In this document: positions 1 through 10,735 of the stretch, one piece after another | Position numbering within the stretch: the stretch's first letter is position 1 | Layout: each line of letters begins with the position of its first letter | NCBI GenBank assembly: GCA_025594325.1 | Contig: JANHCV010000007.1 | Span: forward strand, 1,798,001 to 1,862,000 | Length of the DNA stretch: 64,000 nt | Source: Blastocladiella emersonii ATCC 22665 | Taxonomy: Eukaryota; Blastocladiomycota; Blastocladiomycetes; Blastocladiales; Blastocladiaceae | Reading direction: 5' to 3' | The notes under the pieces: generated by a model | Told to the model about the DNA's origin: nothing | The model's input: only the letters and a program-made list of their open reading frames with translations | Database searches by the model: none | Program-made: the position numbers and the translations under genes

Positions 1-5
1 TGCAT
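1..5 (-). CDS. possible first codon of a gene leaving the window
   Basis: On the minus strand an ATG at 5-3 is preceded by a pyrimidine-rich leader ending CAACACC, the start context seen at other genes here (for example the AP endonuclease at 45313). A TATAAAG lies about 165 bp upstream. Only two bases of the second codon are inside the window, so no product can be named. Confidence 0.25.
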
Positions 6-169
6 GGTGTTGCGGGAGGTGGGTGTGTTGGTGTGGGTGGTGGGGAGAGTAGGATGCAGGCAGAGGACCGACGCTGTGGACGACGGTGCAGTGCGAGCAG
101 TGTTGGTGCGCGAGTGGGTGCGGGAGAGGGAGTTGAGCGGAGCGAGGACGGGCGCGGGGGCCGGCCGGG

Positions 170-176
170 CTTTATA
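170..176 (-). promoter_or_regulatory. TATA box of the gene leaving the left edge
   Basis: TATAAAG on the minus strand inside GC-rich DNA. Similar TATAAAG boxes lie upstream of the FMN protein at 17536 and the subtilisin at 55384. The target gene is outside the window, so the assignment rests on spacing. Confidence 0.35.
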
Positions 177-732
177 GGGCGGGAGGACCGTGGCAGTAGT
201 GACTAAGAGCGTCGGCGCCACACACGCGAGCGAGAGCGAAACGACGTGATGGAAGGGCGGCGAAGTCCAAGTCCGAGTCGATTCGGCGCCGACTCGGTAG
301 GCCGCTCTCGCCCTCCTGGGCACGATATGATTTTTTTAATCATCCTCCGTGAGCCGTGGCCGCCGTGGGCCGCCCGTAATAGCGGCCACCGTGGGAGATG
401 GGCGACGGCGGCGGCCACCGTGACGATGACGCCACGCCTGACCTGCCCTGCTGACGTCTCCCTCGCCATCGCCATCGCGGCCGTGACCGTGACCACCGCC
501 ACCACCCAAGCGGACCGTCTTGTGGCGGAGCGCGCGCCGCATGAGCGCAGCAGGGCGGCATGACTCGGGCTTGCTCTCTGACTCGCACCTCATGTCCGCG
601 TGACCGCCGCGTGGCTGTGGCGCAGCGCCTTCCTGCTGTGGCGCAACGCTCGGACGCCACTCGCCACGCTCCCAACACGAACACGAGTGAGCAACACTGA
701 GGAGTAGATATATAGTAAGTCAAGGAGCTCAC
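177..732. other. intergenic, no gene seen
   Basis: Short reading frames overlap on both strands without family resemblance. The stretch lies between the dehydrogenase stop and the TATA box at 170 and should hold its 3' untranslated region. An AT-rich patch at 328-346 is the only compositional break. Confidence 0.5.
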
Positions 733-1755
733 TTACGCCTGAACCAGGTTGGTCTCCATCTCGCTCGCGACCTTCTCGCCGAGCACGCGGCGCACGACCT
801 CGAGCGACATGTCCCACAGGCGGGCCTGCATGGCCTCATCGCGGGCAAATGCCGAGGGCGTCGCCACCTCGCCGTACGGGACAAAGTAGGTGCCCGACGG
901 TGCCTTGGCGTTGCCCTCCTCCGTATCGAGCGCCGCGTGGGTCGCGGCCGCGAGCGTGGTGCGCGCGCCGTTCTCGGGGTTCTTGGCAAACACCTTGGAC
1001 GCGACCGTGGCGAGCCCGGCCACGAACCCGCCGTACGCGCCGCCAATGTTGCGCTGCAGCTCCGTGTCGACGTAGCCCGGGTGCACCGCGTACACCTTGG
1101 CCCAGGGCGCGCGCGCCGCCACGTACTTGGTGAAGAGCAGGTTGCACAGCTTCGACTGCCCGTACGCGCCCGTCGGCGAGTAGATGGCCTCGGACGCGTG
1201 CTTGCCGGCCGCGTCCTTGGCGTCGCCCTCGCGCACCATGACCTGGTCGAGCGTCGACAGGCCCCAGCTGTACGGCATCGTGTGCGCGAGCGACGACAGG
1301 TTGACAATGCGCGGCGGCGTCGGCCCGTCGCGGCGCAGCGACGGCAGCAGGAGCATCGTCCACACGAAATGCGCAAAGTGGTTGACGCCGATCTGCGACT
1401 CGAGCCCGTCCTTGGTCAGCGCGTACGGGCACATCATGATGCCCGCGTTGTTGACGAGCACGTCGATCTTGAGCCCGCGCGCGGCGAGCTTGCGCGCGGC
1501 CGCCTCGACCTGCTGCAGCGAGTTGAGGTCGAGCTCGGCAAACTCGAGAGGCGGGCACGCGTCGCCGAGCTCCTCCTGGATCGACGCGATCGCAGCGAGC
1601 GCCTTGGCCTCGGACCGGCACGCCAGCACCACGCGCGCGCCGTGCTTGGCCAGCTGCCGCGTCGTCGTGAGCCCGATGCCCGTGTTGGCGCCCGTCACCA
1701 CAAACACCTTGCCGTGGAGGTCCGGGATCTGGTCCACCGAGAATCCTGCGCCCAT
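733..1755 (-). CDS. short-chain dehydrogenase/reductase, retinol dehydrogenase-like
   Basis: NAD(P)-dependent oxidoreductase of 340 residues. From the ATG at 1755 the protein shows a Rossmann-fold glycine motif TGANTGIG near residue 23, the NNAG motif near 103, and the catalytic pair in YGQSK near 202, with an upstream serine in NLSSLAH. The order and spacing fit the classical SDR family, closest in feel to retinol dehydrogenase 11-14 and WWOX-type enzymes; the substrate cannot be told. The frame is open further upstream only through a TTG codon, and the stretch there (1774-1786) carries the TTGCAACGTATC leader element, so the ATG at 1755 is preferred. No intron, no signal peptide and no clear membrane anchor. 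Confidence 0.9.
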   Translation of the reverse strand: MGAGFSVDQIPDLHGKVFVVTGANTGIGLTTTRQLAKHGARVVLACRSEAKALAAIASIQEELGDACPPLEFAELDLNSLQQVEAAARKLAARGLKIDVLVNNAGIMMCPYALTKDGLESQIGVNHFAHFVWTMLLLPSLRRDGPTPPRIVNLSSLAHTMPYSWGLSTLDQVMVREGDAKDAAGKHASEAIYSPTGAYGQSKLCNLLFTKYVAARAPWAKVYAVHPGYVDTELQRNIGGAYGGFVAGLATVASKVFAKNPENGARTTLAAATHAALDTEEGNAKAPSGTYFVPYGEVATPSAFARDEAMQARLWDMSLEVVRRVLGEKVASEMETNLVQA

Positions 1756-1773
1756 GTTGTTGTTGATGATGAT

Positions 1774-1786
1774 GATACGTTGCAAA
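1774..1786 (-). promoter_or_regulatory. TTTGCAACGTATC leader element
   Basis: Exact TTTGCAACGTATC on the minus strand, 18 nt upstream of the dehydrogenase ATG. The same sequence precedes the start codons at 45313 and 57297, with near matches at 22495, 36039 and 44506. It may be a transcription initiator; the role is inferred from recurrence only. Confidence 0.4.
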
Positions 1787-4479
1787 GTAGAGTGTTCACT
1801 GAGAGCGCGGGGGAGAGAGGGGCGAGGGCGGCGGGCGCCTTTGAGCGCGCGCGATGCGCCCCGGCCAAGGCGCGCTTACTCATGCCGAGGCGCCGCCACG
1901 TGGCCACGCCGCTCACGTGACGCGCCAAATGATCCGGTCGCACGCGCGCGTTTCCGGCACTGGCCGAAAGGGAAGGGACGCGGCGGTCCAGAGCGCGCGG
2001 TTGCGCACAAGCGGCGCGACGCGTGGCCGCGTCGTGGATGGCGGGCAGCGACGCGTCTCGCGCGGGATGCTTGCTGACCCCTCGTTGTGACTGTTGGTGA
2101 CCAACCGTGACCCATTGTCAGGGGGAGAAAAGCTCTTGGCCTTGGCCCTCGTTTTCGGCCAAAATTCTCACGCGCTCAACGCGATGATCGTCGATCAATT
2201 TCGCGGCGACGGCTGTTTCGCACCGCCTTCTTGGCTTGCTGCTGCTGCTGCTGCTTCTGCGCAGCGGGCCGCTTTTCCTTCTTGTTCCTCGCTCGCTCAA
2301 CGGTGACGAGCGAGCGAGCTCCCTGACCTCCGCTCCCGCTTGAGAACCGGCCACACCCGCCAAACTCTGCCCAGCGGCTGTGGCCAGCTCACATGCACGC
2401 CATCGCCGCCTTTCATGGCGGGCCGCCGCACCCTGCACGCTCGCCCGATCCAGTCATGCATGTGGCCGGTCTCGGCGGCATCGCCCCCGCGGCCGCTGCT
2501 GCCTCGCGCCGATGCGCGCTGTCCCGCGGCCGTCCCTATCTGCCGCGGCTGCCACTATCCTCGATCGCCACCGCCGCCGCCAACACCACCCGACACCGCG
2601 CACGCAATGGCCATGCCGCGGCCGGTGAGAGCTCGCGGACGCCTCCCTCCTGCATCGCGCCGCGGGCCCTCGCCTCACGATCGCGGGCGCACCTGTCCCG
2701 AACGCGCGCCCTCCCGCACGCCTCCACGCCGCACATCCCCACTCTGGGGGTCATTGAGCGTCATCGTGCGTCCGCGAGCCCCGCGAGTCGCCGTTTCGCC
2801 CGCGCTCCCCGCCCGTTCGCTCGCTCGCTCACCCGGCGCTCGTCCCTTCCTCGCACCCTGCCGCTCGCCGCGAGCACCACCAGCCAGCCTGCGCGTCGGC
2901 CTGCCTCGTGGCCGATCCAGCCCGCCAGCCCGTCGTCGCTGCGGCCCACCCACCACATCCACACGACGCGCCGCGGCCGCCTTGCTTCAGCGCGTGCGTC
3001 CGCGGCCGTCCGCCCGTCCTCCTCGTGCATCCCTGCCGTTCCGCTCCGCGCTCCCGACGCCACTCGCTCATGGTGCGTCCGTTCTCCTCTCGCCGATCCT
3101 CGCCCCTCTCCCCCGCTCTGGCTGCGCATGATGAGTTGCTGCTGCCGTTCTCGATCCCTCCTCGGATCGCGTCAACGATCGTTCGCGCCCGCTTGTGCTC
3201 GCTCTCCCCTACTCGCACGCGGCTAACCAACTCGCTCTCCCTCTTGCACTTGATCCGCTCCATCCTCGTAACAGCTGCGCTCGCACACCCGCGCCTCGGA
3301 ACTCTTCCGCCCGCATTCGCCCTCGTCACTGCACTCGCCCAATCTCGGGTCAACGGTCGCGCAAACCTCGTGGCTATCATCGCATCGCATCCCGGTTGAT
3401 TACAGCCGGGACCACGACGCGGTACGTTCCAAGCAGTTCTTCCCTCGCCCTTGTTCTCGGCATGGTCGCGAGCGACCGAGCTCGGTTCTGCATAGCCGGC
3501 ACCGGCGCCTGTTGCAACACCCGCGCGCGACGCTGATCTGACGCGCCGCGTCGATCACGGCCCACGGCGCTCCGCGGCCACGGGTCGCTGCCGCCCGGCT
3601 GCCTGACTCGTGGTCGTTCGAGTTGGCCGTGGGCCGACGGCTCCCATCCCCGATGCCGGCCGCCGGTGATGCACGGCGCGCGGGTCCAGGGCTCCGGGCA
3701 CACCGTGGGCGCCGGCCGGGCGTCGTCGTCGACCGGTTGCTTCGACCGAGTGCGATTACCGTTGATGGCCGCCCCGAGGCCGATGCCATGTTTGGCCGGC
3801 CACGAGCCTCGATCACGACTCACCCTCTGCTACCCCCGCATCCTCCTCGCTATTCGTGGCCGCCCCGCCGTAGACCTCCCGCTCTCTCGACGTGATCACG
3901 GCCACGCGCGCCAGCGCGCTGCTGCCCAGCTGATACGATCCTGTACGTCTATCTCGGTTCGCCTCCATCCCTCTGCGACGCGTTTCATGCCCGACCACCA
4001 CCCGATCACCCACCGCGCAACCGAGCGCCATGCCGAGTAGAGTCGGCGCGCATCGCGGCCCTCGGCGGCCAGCGTGGCGGCGGTTATAGCCAGCGGCTGC
4101 GGTGCCGAGCGAGCCTGGTGGTGCGCGCCCGCCCGCCGCCCACCCTCTTTGCCCTTTCCCGCCGCACCTCTCTCTTTTTTTCACGACGTCACCGACGCAC
4201 GCTTGTTGCCCTGCCTGGTCGGGCCCAACCTTGTCGCTGCTGCTGCCGCCGCCACCATCTCCCTTCCATTCGCGCCCCGCCCTGCTCACGCTCTGCTCCC
4301 GCTTCCGCATCGCCCCGTCTCCCTCCCTCGCCCTGCCTGTCCCCCGCACAACCCTGGCGCGCACCCAACGCATGGACTGACCGACGCCGTCCGTTTGCCC
4401 TCGTCCAGCTGCCGGCCGCGCCCATCGTCGTCGCCCACCGCCACGCGATTCGTCTCCTCTACGATCGCGCACCACCCTC
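1787..4479. other. long C-rich stretch without a convincing gene
   Basis: About 2.7 kb between the dehydrogenase promoter and the next coding region. From roughly 2340 onward the plus strand is C-rich and pyrimidine-rich, and several frames stay open together, as expected of biased composition. I see no protein family, splice-consistent exon chain, tRNA or repeat array. It could be a long 5' leader or promoter of the gene at 4480. Confidence 0.45.
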
Positions 4480-6897
4480 ATGTCGCGTCACGGCCCGCCA
4501 CTACGGTCCTCGGCGTCTTCCGCACCCGCGCCGGCCACGTCGGCGGCCCAGATCCCGCTGCCGTCCTCTCCACCCGCCGACGCGTCCATGGCCATGGACG
4601 TGGACCTGTTCGCGCACCACTCGTGGGCGCAGCAGGAGCAGCAGCAACTGCCGCTGTCGCTACAGCCGTCCCAGTTTGCCGTCCCGACGCCCATCTTCCC
4701 CGTCGACATCCAGCACCTCCAACAGCTCCCGCTCAGCGCCTCGGCCGCCGCTGCCGCCGCGCTCGACGCGACGTCCGCTGCATCGGCCTCGCTGTGGACT
4801 AGCACCGCGGCACCGTTCGCGACCAACCTGCTGTCGGTCTCCGAGCTGCGCGTCGCCTCCTCCTTAACGTCGATGTCACCGCTCGACGCATCCGCCACCG
4901 CCATCCTCCCCGGCAGCACCGGCGGCGGCGGGCCCGACCAGTGCATCCCTCCGGAATTCTGGCTCGCGCCCGCTTCCGCGACGGGATTTACGTTCGATTT
5001 CTCGGCGGCAGTAGCAGGAAGTGGCGGTGGGAACGACCACCCAGCGGCGGCATCATTCGGCGGCCCGTTCCCCGGATCAACCCCAGCAGCCGCGGCTGGG
5101 TCGCGCGCCGCGCCCGTTGCCCTCGCCCCGCCATCCGATCGCGCCGCGCCCGCCGCGGCGCAGACTCCACTCGCGCCAGCCACGGCGCCCGTTGCGGGCC
5201 GCGCACAAGCGAGCCGACGCGCCGCGCCGCACCGACACCAGGTCGAGCAGCACGCCGATCATGGGCTTGCTGTGGCCGGCCACCCGCCGCCGCCGAGTGG
5301 GTCATCGTCGACAAGCTGTGCCTGCCCCCGCGAACCGGCACGGCGACACGGCGGTGGCGGTGGCGGTGGCGGTGGCGGTGGCGCGCCGGGCGAGGCGGTG
5401 ACTGGGACCGCGCCCGTCTCAACGCAGGCGCCATCGACGCCGTCTTCCGGCCGCGAAATCGGGTCCGTGGGCGTGCCGCCCGCGTACGACTGCGGATGTC
5501 CCCGCGACCCACCTCCGCGCGGCGGCGGCAGCGGCGGCAGTAGCATCGGGACCGCCGAATTCGCGACCCCCACCACCGCCCCCGCACCACCGTCGTCGGC
5601 CCGTCGAATCCGCACCGTGGTCGTGCCCGCGCGCGCCGACTCCCCGCCGCTGGCCGACGGCGAATCCGCGGCCGACCGCGACGACTCGCGGCTGCACCGC
5701 ATGTACGAGCGGCTCAAGCAATCGTTTGCGCGGCTCCGCAGCACCTCGCCAACGCACCGGCGCGCGTCGACGTCCTCCGCATCCGCTTCGGTTTCCGCCG
5801 CATCCTCACCGCCGACCGAGTACGTGTTCACGCTCCCGCCGCCGGCCAAACGCATCGCTGGCCACGGCCACGGCCGCGCGCGCGCCATGAGCTCGCCCTC
5901 GGTCCTCCCGCCGCCGTCCATTTTGGGCCTGGGCGGCGCGCCGTACGCCAACAGGCGGCTGCACCCGCTCGACCACCACCACGCGGTGCCGCCGGGGAGC
6001 CGTCGGCCGCGGTCGTCCAAGTCCCGGTCCCCGCACGCGTTCACGACGGCCGCCGCCGCGGGCATGTCGGTCCGCGCGATCGTGTCGCCGACGCTCGTTC
6101 AGCAGGCTATGGCGCGTACGAGTCTCGCGTCACCGACTGCCGACCGGCACCAGCAGCACCAGCGCAACCGTCCGTCGCCGTCGCATCAGCAGCCTCAGCA
6201 GCCGCAGAGCGCGCCGCCGCCGCCATCGCTGGCCCTGCCGACCCCCGACTTTCGCCACTCGTGGCCGTCGGCATGGCAACCGACTGCCGCCACCGAGCTC
6301 GCGTCGCCGCCACTCCCACCCGCGCAGCACGCGACCGCACCACCTCCGCCGCCGCCACCGCCCGGCCCCGTCGCGCACGGGCTCGTCGACCCCGAAGAGT
6401 GGCGCGTCCACGCGCTGTTCGCGGCGCGCGCCGAGTCGCAGTCCCGCGCCCCGCCAGCCCCGCCGCCCCTCACCATCACGGCGCCGTTCCCGCCACGAGA
6501 TCCTGCGCTGGCCCCGGCTTCCGCTCCCGCTCTTGCTCTCGCTCTCGCTCCGAGCGCGACCGTGTTCCCCGCGAGCCCCACCGCAACCGTCGACGCGGCA
6601 GCGTCCGTGTCGCCGCTAGCGAACATGGGCATGGACCCAGCGCTCCTCGCGGCGTGGCTCGCGGCCAACAACGACGCGGGCAGCGCGGACGCCGGGTTCG
6701 CCGAGTGGGCAAGGCTCACGAGCGCGTTGGCGGATCCAGTACCGCACGCGCAGCAGCCGCAGCGGCATGTGCACGCGGACCAGCTCGCGGCGGCGGCCGA
6801 GGTCGGCAGCACCAGTTGCTCGGGCGCCGCCGCATCGTGGTACCCGCGGGCGAGCGACGGCGGCGGTGGCGATGGGCGGCGCTCCGACGCGCGATAG
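4480..6897 (+). CDS. large low-complexity protein, function unknown
   Basis: An open frame of 805 codons, rich in Ala, Ser, Pro, Gln and Gly, with polyalanine, polyglycine (about 5340-5385) and polyproline tracts. I recognise no catalytic or DNA-binding domain. The one region with normal composition is a charged helical stretch around residues 400-420 (ADRDDSRLHRMYERLKQSF), followed by a Ser/Arg-rich segment. Gln/Ala/Pro-rich composition of this kind is common in fungal transcription regulators, but that is inference. The first ATG is at 4480; a second in-frame ATG pair at 4588, in better context and followed by MDVDLF, is at least as likely a start. It converges on the hypothetical gene at 7173-7625. 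Confidence 0.55.
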   Translation: MSRHGPPLRSSASSAPAPATSAAQIPLPSSPPADASMAMDVDLFAHHSWAQQEQQQLPLSLQPSQFAVPTPIFPVDIQHLQQLPLSASAAAAAALDATSAASASLWTSTAAPFATNLLSVSELRVASSLTSMSPLDASATAILPGSTGGGGPDQCIPPEFWLAPASATGFTFDFSAAVAGSGGGNDHPAAASFGGPFPGSTPAAAAGSRAAPVALAPPSDRAAPAAAQTPLAPATAPVAGRAQASRRAAPHRHQVEQHADHGLAVAGHPPPPSGSSSTSCACPREPARRHGGGGGGGGGGGAPGEAVTGTAPVSTQAPSTPSSGREIGSVGVPPAYDCGCPRDPPPRGGGSGGSSIGTAEFATPTTAPAPPSSARRIRTVVVPARADSPPLADGESAADRDDSRLHRMYERLKQSFARLRSTSPTHRRASTSSASASVSAASSPPTEYVFTLPPPAKRIAGHGHGRARAMSSPSVLPPPSILGLGGAPYANRRLHPLDHHHAVPPGSRRPRSSKSRSPHAFTTAAAAGMSVRAIVSPTLVQQAMARTSLASPTADRHQQHQRNRPSPSHQQPQQPQSAPPPPSLALPTPDFRHSWPSAWQPTAATELASPPLPPAQHATAPPPPPPPPGPVAHGLVDPEEWRVHALFAARAESQSRAPPAPPPLTITAPFPPRDPALAPASAPALALALAPSATVFPASPTATVDAAASVSPLANMGMDPALLAAWLAANNDAGSADAGFAEWARLTSALADPVPHAQQPQRHVHADQLAAAAEVGSTSCSGAAASWYPRASDGGGGDGRRSDAR

Positions 6898-7172
6898 CAC
6901 GCACGCGCGCGCGGGAGTGAACGTACATAGATAGCTATATCATGTCCTATTCTACTGCTGGTCTAGTCTACTCGGGAGGGAGGGAGAGGGTTCTATGGTA
7001 CACGCACACGGGAGGGAAGAGAGGTTAGGATGGTAGTACAGGGGAGGTCCGCTCGGCTCGAAGTCGAGCCGGTCTATTTCGTCGTCGTCGTCGACGGGCT
7101 CGCGCAGCGCCGCGCGAGCATCAAAAGTCGGGTTGGTGGTTGGTGGTACAGCGAGCGAGCGAGCGAGTCGGC

Positions 7173-7625
7173 CTACTCGCGGCCCGGCGGCGCCCCGGCG
7201 CGCAGCGGCACGAGTGTCGGGGTCCACCCATCGTCGCCGACGGCGTGGGCGTGCATGGCGGGATCTTGCGGCAGCACGGCCCCGCGCGCGGCGAGTGCGG
7301 CGAGGGACAGCGGGAACCACGAGGCCGGATCGGTCGAGCTTGAGGTCGCGGTGGATGGTGGTGCAGCGGCGGCGCCGGGAGACGGGGCCAGACCGGGTGC
7401 GGGCGCTGCGAACATGGTCCACGATGCGGTCGGCGCTGGTGCCGAGGCAAACAGGAGCGACCGCGACGACGACGGCGCGTCAGCCGGGGTCGCGACGACG
7501 GGCACCGCAGGGGTGGCGGCGGCGACGGCGGGCCGCAGCGCGACGGAGCTGGAGCTGGCGGATGCAGAGACGGCCATGGCGAACTTGGTCTCGGTGTTGT
7601 CGTCGCGGTGAAGGGGGTGGTTCAT
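7173..7625 (-). CDS. hypothetical 150-residue protein
   Basis: An ATG-started frame on the minus strand, rich in Ala, Ser and Pro, with a more ordered C-terminus (DDGWTPTLVPLRAG). No family is recognised. It could be a complete small protein, a terminal exon, or a chance frame in biased DNA. The neighbouring Sec20 gene is divergent and the gene at 4480 is convergent, so an independent transcript is possible here. Confidence 0.3.
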   Translation of the reverse strand: MNHPLHRDDNTETKFAMAVSASASSSSVALRPAVAAATPAVPVVATPADAPSSSRSLLFASAPAPTASWTMFAAPAPGLAPSPGAAAAPPSTATSSSTDPASWFPLSLAALAARGAVLPQDPAMHAHAVGDDGWTPTLVPLRAGAPPGRE

Positions 7626-8022
7626 TGCCGGTGCGTGGTGGTCGACAGGAGCGAAGAGGCCGAGGTCGGGGTCGCTGCGAGGAGAGCTCAGCGCGCCGCT
7701 GCCGGAGAGCGCGGGGGCAGCGCGGCCACGATCGTTTCATCAATCAAGATGCATCGAGTTACATTCGGCGTGGGGGACGCCGGTGGTCGACACGGCGAGC
7801 GCGCCGCCGTCGTCGCGTTCGCCGTGGCGGACCGACCGACCGACCGACCGACCTCCCCAACGGCGAGCGGCGACCGTGACAGCGCGCAACGCCACACCTG
7901 CGACCGCCACTGCCACCGCCACGCGCGCGCGACGCAGCGCGGAGTGATGGCGCTCGATCCGGACCGCCCCGCTCCTGCCGCCGCCGCCATCGAGGGCAGC
8001 GCACGCGCCACCGCCCCAGTCC
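7626..8022. other. intergenic region upstream of Sec20
   Basis: Holds a short tandem GACC repeat near 7830-7850 and no convincing gene. If the 7173-7625 frame is real, this is a divergent promoter. Confidence 0.4.
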
Positions 8023-9125
8023 ATGCAACGCAACCCGATGTCGATGCCGATGATGACGATGAAGCCAGCGGCCACGGAGCGCCCAGCCGCTGCGCCCGCT
8101 GCGCCGCCGTTTGTGGCGACGGTCCTCGCTGCGCTGCACCGCCACGCCGACACCGTGCAGGCCCAGCTCGCCGCGCTCACGGCGCGCGTCAACGCGCCCG
8201 GCGCCGAGATCGCGGACGCCGAGTGGGCGAGGCTCGCGGCCCCGCTGCGCGCCGCGCTGATTGCGTGGCAGGATGAAGTCACCGTACGTTCTGGTCTCGA
8301 GTGGATGTGGAACCACGACGACTGACACGCCAGCTTTACGAAGAACGCGGCCGACGTGATCGGCGACCTCCGCGGGCCCGAGCGCGCCAAGTGCGCCGCC
8401 GCCCTCGACGAGAACAAGCAGATGAAGCTCATGTACATCCGTTCTCGCCTTGCGTGTTCTGAGACACCACGACTGAGATCAGTCCGCGCCCGTGTAGCCA
8501 CGAGGACTCGCTGCGCCGCCTCGGCATCGCCGTCCGTGCCGCGCAGACCCAGCGCGCCGCCGAGCGCCGCCGCCAGCTGCTTCTTAGCGAGAGTGGCGCA
8601 GACGGCGCCGACTCGGCGGCGCTGCGCCGCCGGGGTCGCGGGGCGGGGTCCGAGTCGACGAGCTCCGTCAACGGCACCTCAGGGTACGGTCGCATGCGCG
8701 ACGCGACGCGGGCGAGCGATTCGAGCTGATACGTCACCCGCCGTGTGTAGACTGAGCGACGACCAGCTCGCGCAGCGCGCCGCGGCCGAGACCACCGAGT
8801 CGCTCAAGCGCATGACGCAGCTCATGGCTGTCGAGCTCGAAAAGTCGACGCTGCTCAACGCCGACCTCAGTCCGTGCCACGCTCGCCGTGCCTAATCACC
8901 CTCACTGACCCCACCCGTGTAGGCGCGCAGACCCGGCTCGTGCAAAAGGTGCAGCACGAGTACACGGCCATGACGGCGCTGCTGCGCGGGTCAAAGCACC
9001 TGCTGACCGAGCTCAAGGCCCGCGACCGCACCGACAAGCTCATCATCGGCTTCGCCTGCCTCGTCTTCCTCGCCGTTGTCCTGTACATTCTCAAGAAGCG
9101 CGTCTTCTTCTTCCTCTTCCCATAA
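8023..9125 (+). CDS. SEC20: Sec20/BNIP1-type SNARE, five exons
   Basis: Qb-SNARE for Golgi-to-ER retrograde transport, anchored by a C-terminal membrane helix. Proposed exons are 8023-8283, 8344-8432, 8498-8683, 8751-8869 and 8923-9125, giving 285 residues. The last two exons carry the diagnostic part: a SNARE helix (LAQRAAAETTESLKRMTQLM), the juxtamembrane stretch TELKARDRTDKLIIGF that matches the RRELTDK region of Sec20 proteins, a hydrophobic helix, and a basic, aromatic tail. Phases of introns 2-4 fit exactly. Intron 1 is less certain: the strong GTACGT donor at 8284 keeps frame only with an AAG acceptor at 8343; a weaker donor at 8265 with the CAG at 8333 also keeps frame. The stop lies 39 bp from the DNAAF11 stop on the other strand. 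Confidence 0.8.
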
Positions 9126-9164
9126 CGGGGACGGACATACACGTACAAGATTCATGTAGTTCGT

Positions 9165-10631
9165 TTAGACCAGTGGCGGCACGTCCGCATCGTCCTCCCA
9201 TTCTTCCTCGCCAACAGCACCCGAAGTCGACACGAGTCCGCCCACGCGCGCCGTGCGGATCTCCGGCGCCGCCGCCGTGGGCTCGTTCCACGTAGCCCCG
9301 CCGCCGCCACCGACCTTGAGCGCCGCGAGTTTCGCGAGCGTCGCCTCGCGCTCACGCTTTGCCTTCTCCGCCCGCGCGCGTTCCGCGTCCTTGGCCTGGC
9401 GCCGTTCCGCGTCGCGCCACGCGCCCACCACCTCGTCGGCGGTCCGCACGCCGTCGACCTCGGCGCGGACCATGTGCACGAGCAGCGCGCCCGTCGCCAT
9501 AGACCGCACGGGGAGGTACCGCTCGGGGTCGACCTTCGCGGGCGTGCGCAGCTGGACGCGCTGCCCGGCGACCGTGACGCGCACCGTGTCCGGGAACACG
9601 GCCACGTCGAGCAGCGACGTGTCGATGAACTTGGACACGCGCAGGTCGAGCACCACGATCTCGGCGTGCTCGTGCAGCGTGTACTCGAGTTTCGGCTCGT
9701 TGCACTGCATCAGGGTCCCGTCGGCCGCCACGCGCGACGGTTTTGCGGCGGCGCGGGCGGCGCGCCGCGCTTCGCGTTCGGCTGCTGCGCGCTTCTCCGG
9801 GTCCTTGGCGTCGCGCAGCTTCGCCAGGTGCCGCGCCGCCGCCATGCGCGCCGCGGGGGTGTGCTCGGTCGGCGCCGTCTGGAACTGCGCCGCGACGGCT
9901 TCCGGGGACGCCGCGTCGTCGCCGTCGACGAGCAAGTCGAGCTCGGCCGGGTCCGGGATCGCGGGGACGTGCACGGGCAGCGTCGCGGCGGCGTCGCGGA
10001 TCGCCTCGAACGTCTGGCGCGCGCGCAGCCGCTCGGACCGCGTGATGGCGACGCCGTCGAGCCGGTCAAGCTGGTCCAGCGTGCAGATCACAAACTCGCG
10101 GTAGCCGGGCTTGCCCGTCACCGGGTTCCCCGTCAGGTACAGCTCGCGCAGGTGGCGGCACGAGATCAGCGACTGCACGCAGAACAGGTCGTCGATGAAG
10201 TTGACCGTCAGGTCGAGCTTGGCCAGCGACTCGCACGAGTCCAGGTTCTCGATCACGGTGATGTTGTTGAGCGCCAGGTTCAGGTACTCGAGCTCCTTGA
10301 GCTTGCCGAGGTTCTCTACAGTGGGCGCGCGGGAGCGTGAGTGAGGGGCGCGCGGCTTGAGATCAGCACGCGAGGGTGGGCGTACCGATCTTGGTGATCT
10401 GGTTGTTCTGCAGGTACACGATGCGCAACTTGCGGCAGTACACGTCGAGCAGCTCAATCTTCTCCAGGTCGAACTGGTGCAGCGTGATCTCGCGCAGCGT
10501 GTCGAGGTCGCCATTGTTGTGCTCGGCGCGACGCAGCAGCAGCTCGCGGGTGACTGTGCAGACCAGCGCGGTCGTCAGCACTGGGCAAGCCTTCCCGGTG
10601 CGGTGAGTTGCATACTCTTCTGTCCTGGCAT
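9165..10631 (-). CDS. DNAAF11: dynein axonemal assembly factor 11 (LRRC6/TILB)
   Basis: Cytoplasmic factor needed to preassemble the dynein arms of motile cilia. Exons 10616-10631, 10386-10553 and 9165-10315 join in frame to 444 residues. The first exon is only 16 nt (MPGQK plus one base); its intron has a GTATGC donor, a CTGAC branch and a CAG acceptor. Exon 2 reads RRAEHNNGDLDTLREITLHQ and then LRRs. The second junction restores KIENLGKLKELEYLNLALNN, almost word for word the vertebrate protein. SDS22-like repeats continue to about residue 140 with an LRR cap (GYREFVICTLPQLD-like). A charged coiled region follows, then a CS/p23-like beta domain (EIVVLDLRVSKFIDTSLLDV). This is the strongest evidence in the window for a flagellated organism. 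Confidence 0.93.
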
Positions 10632-10735
10632 GGTTGCGTTACATGGGCGGGCGCGAGAGAGCGGGGTCGGTGCGCGACCGCGGTGGCGGATGAGCGACGC
10701 GTGCGACCCGGCCACACGTGATATCGAAACGCGTC

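Noticed and set aside
2340-3226. Overlapping long frames in the C-rich stretch as genes
   Set aside because: Several frames are open together with Arg/Pro/Ser-rich composition and no family resemblance, as expected from base bias.
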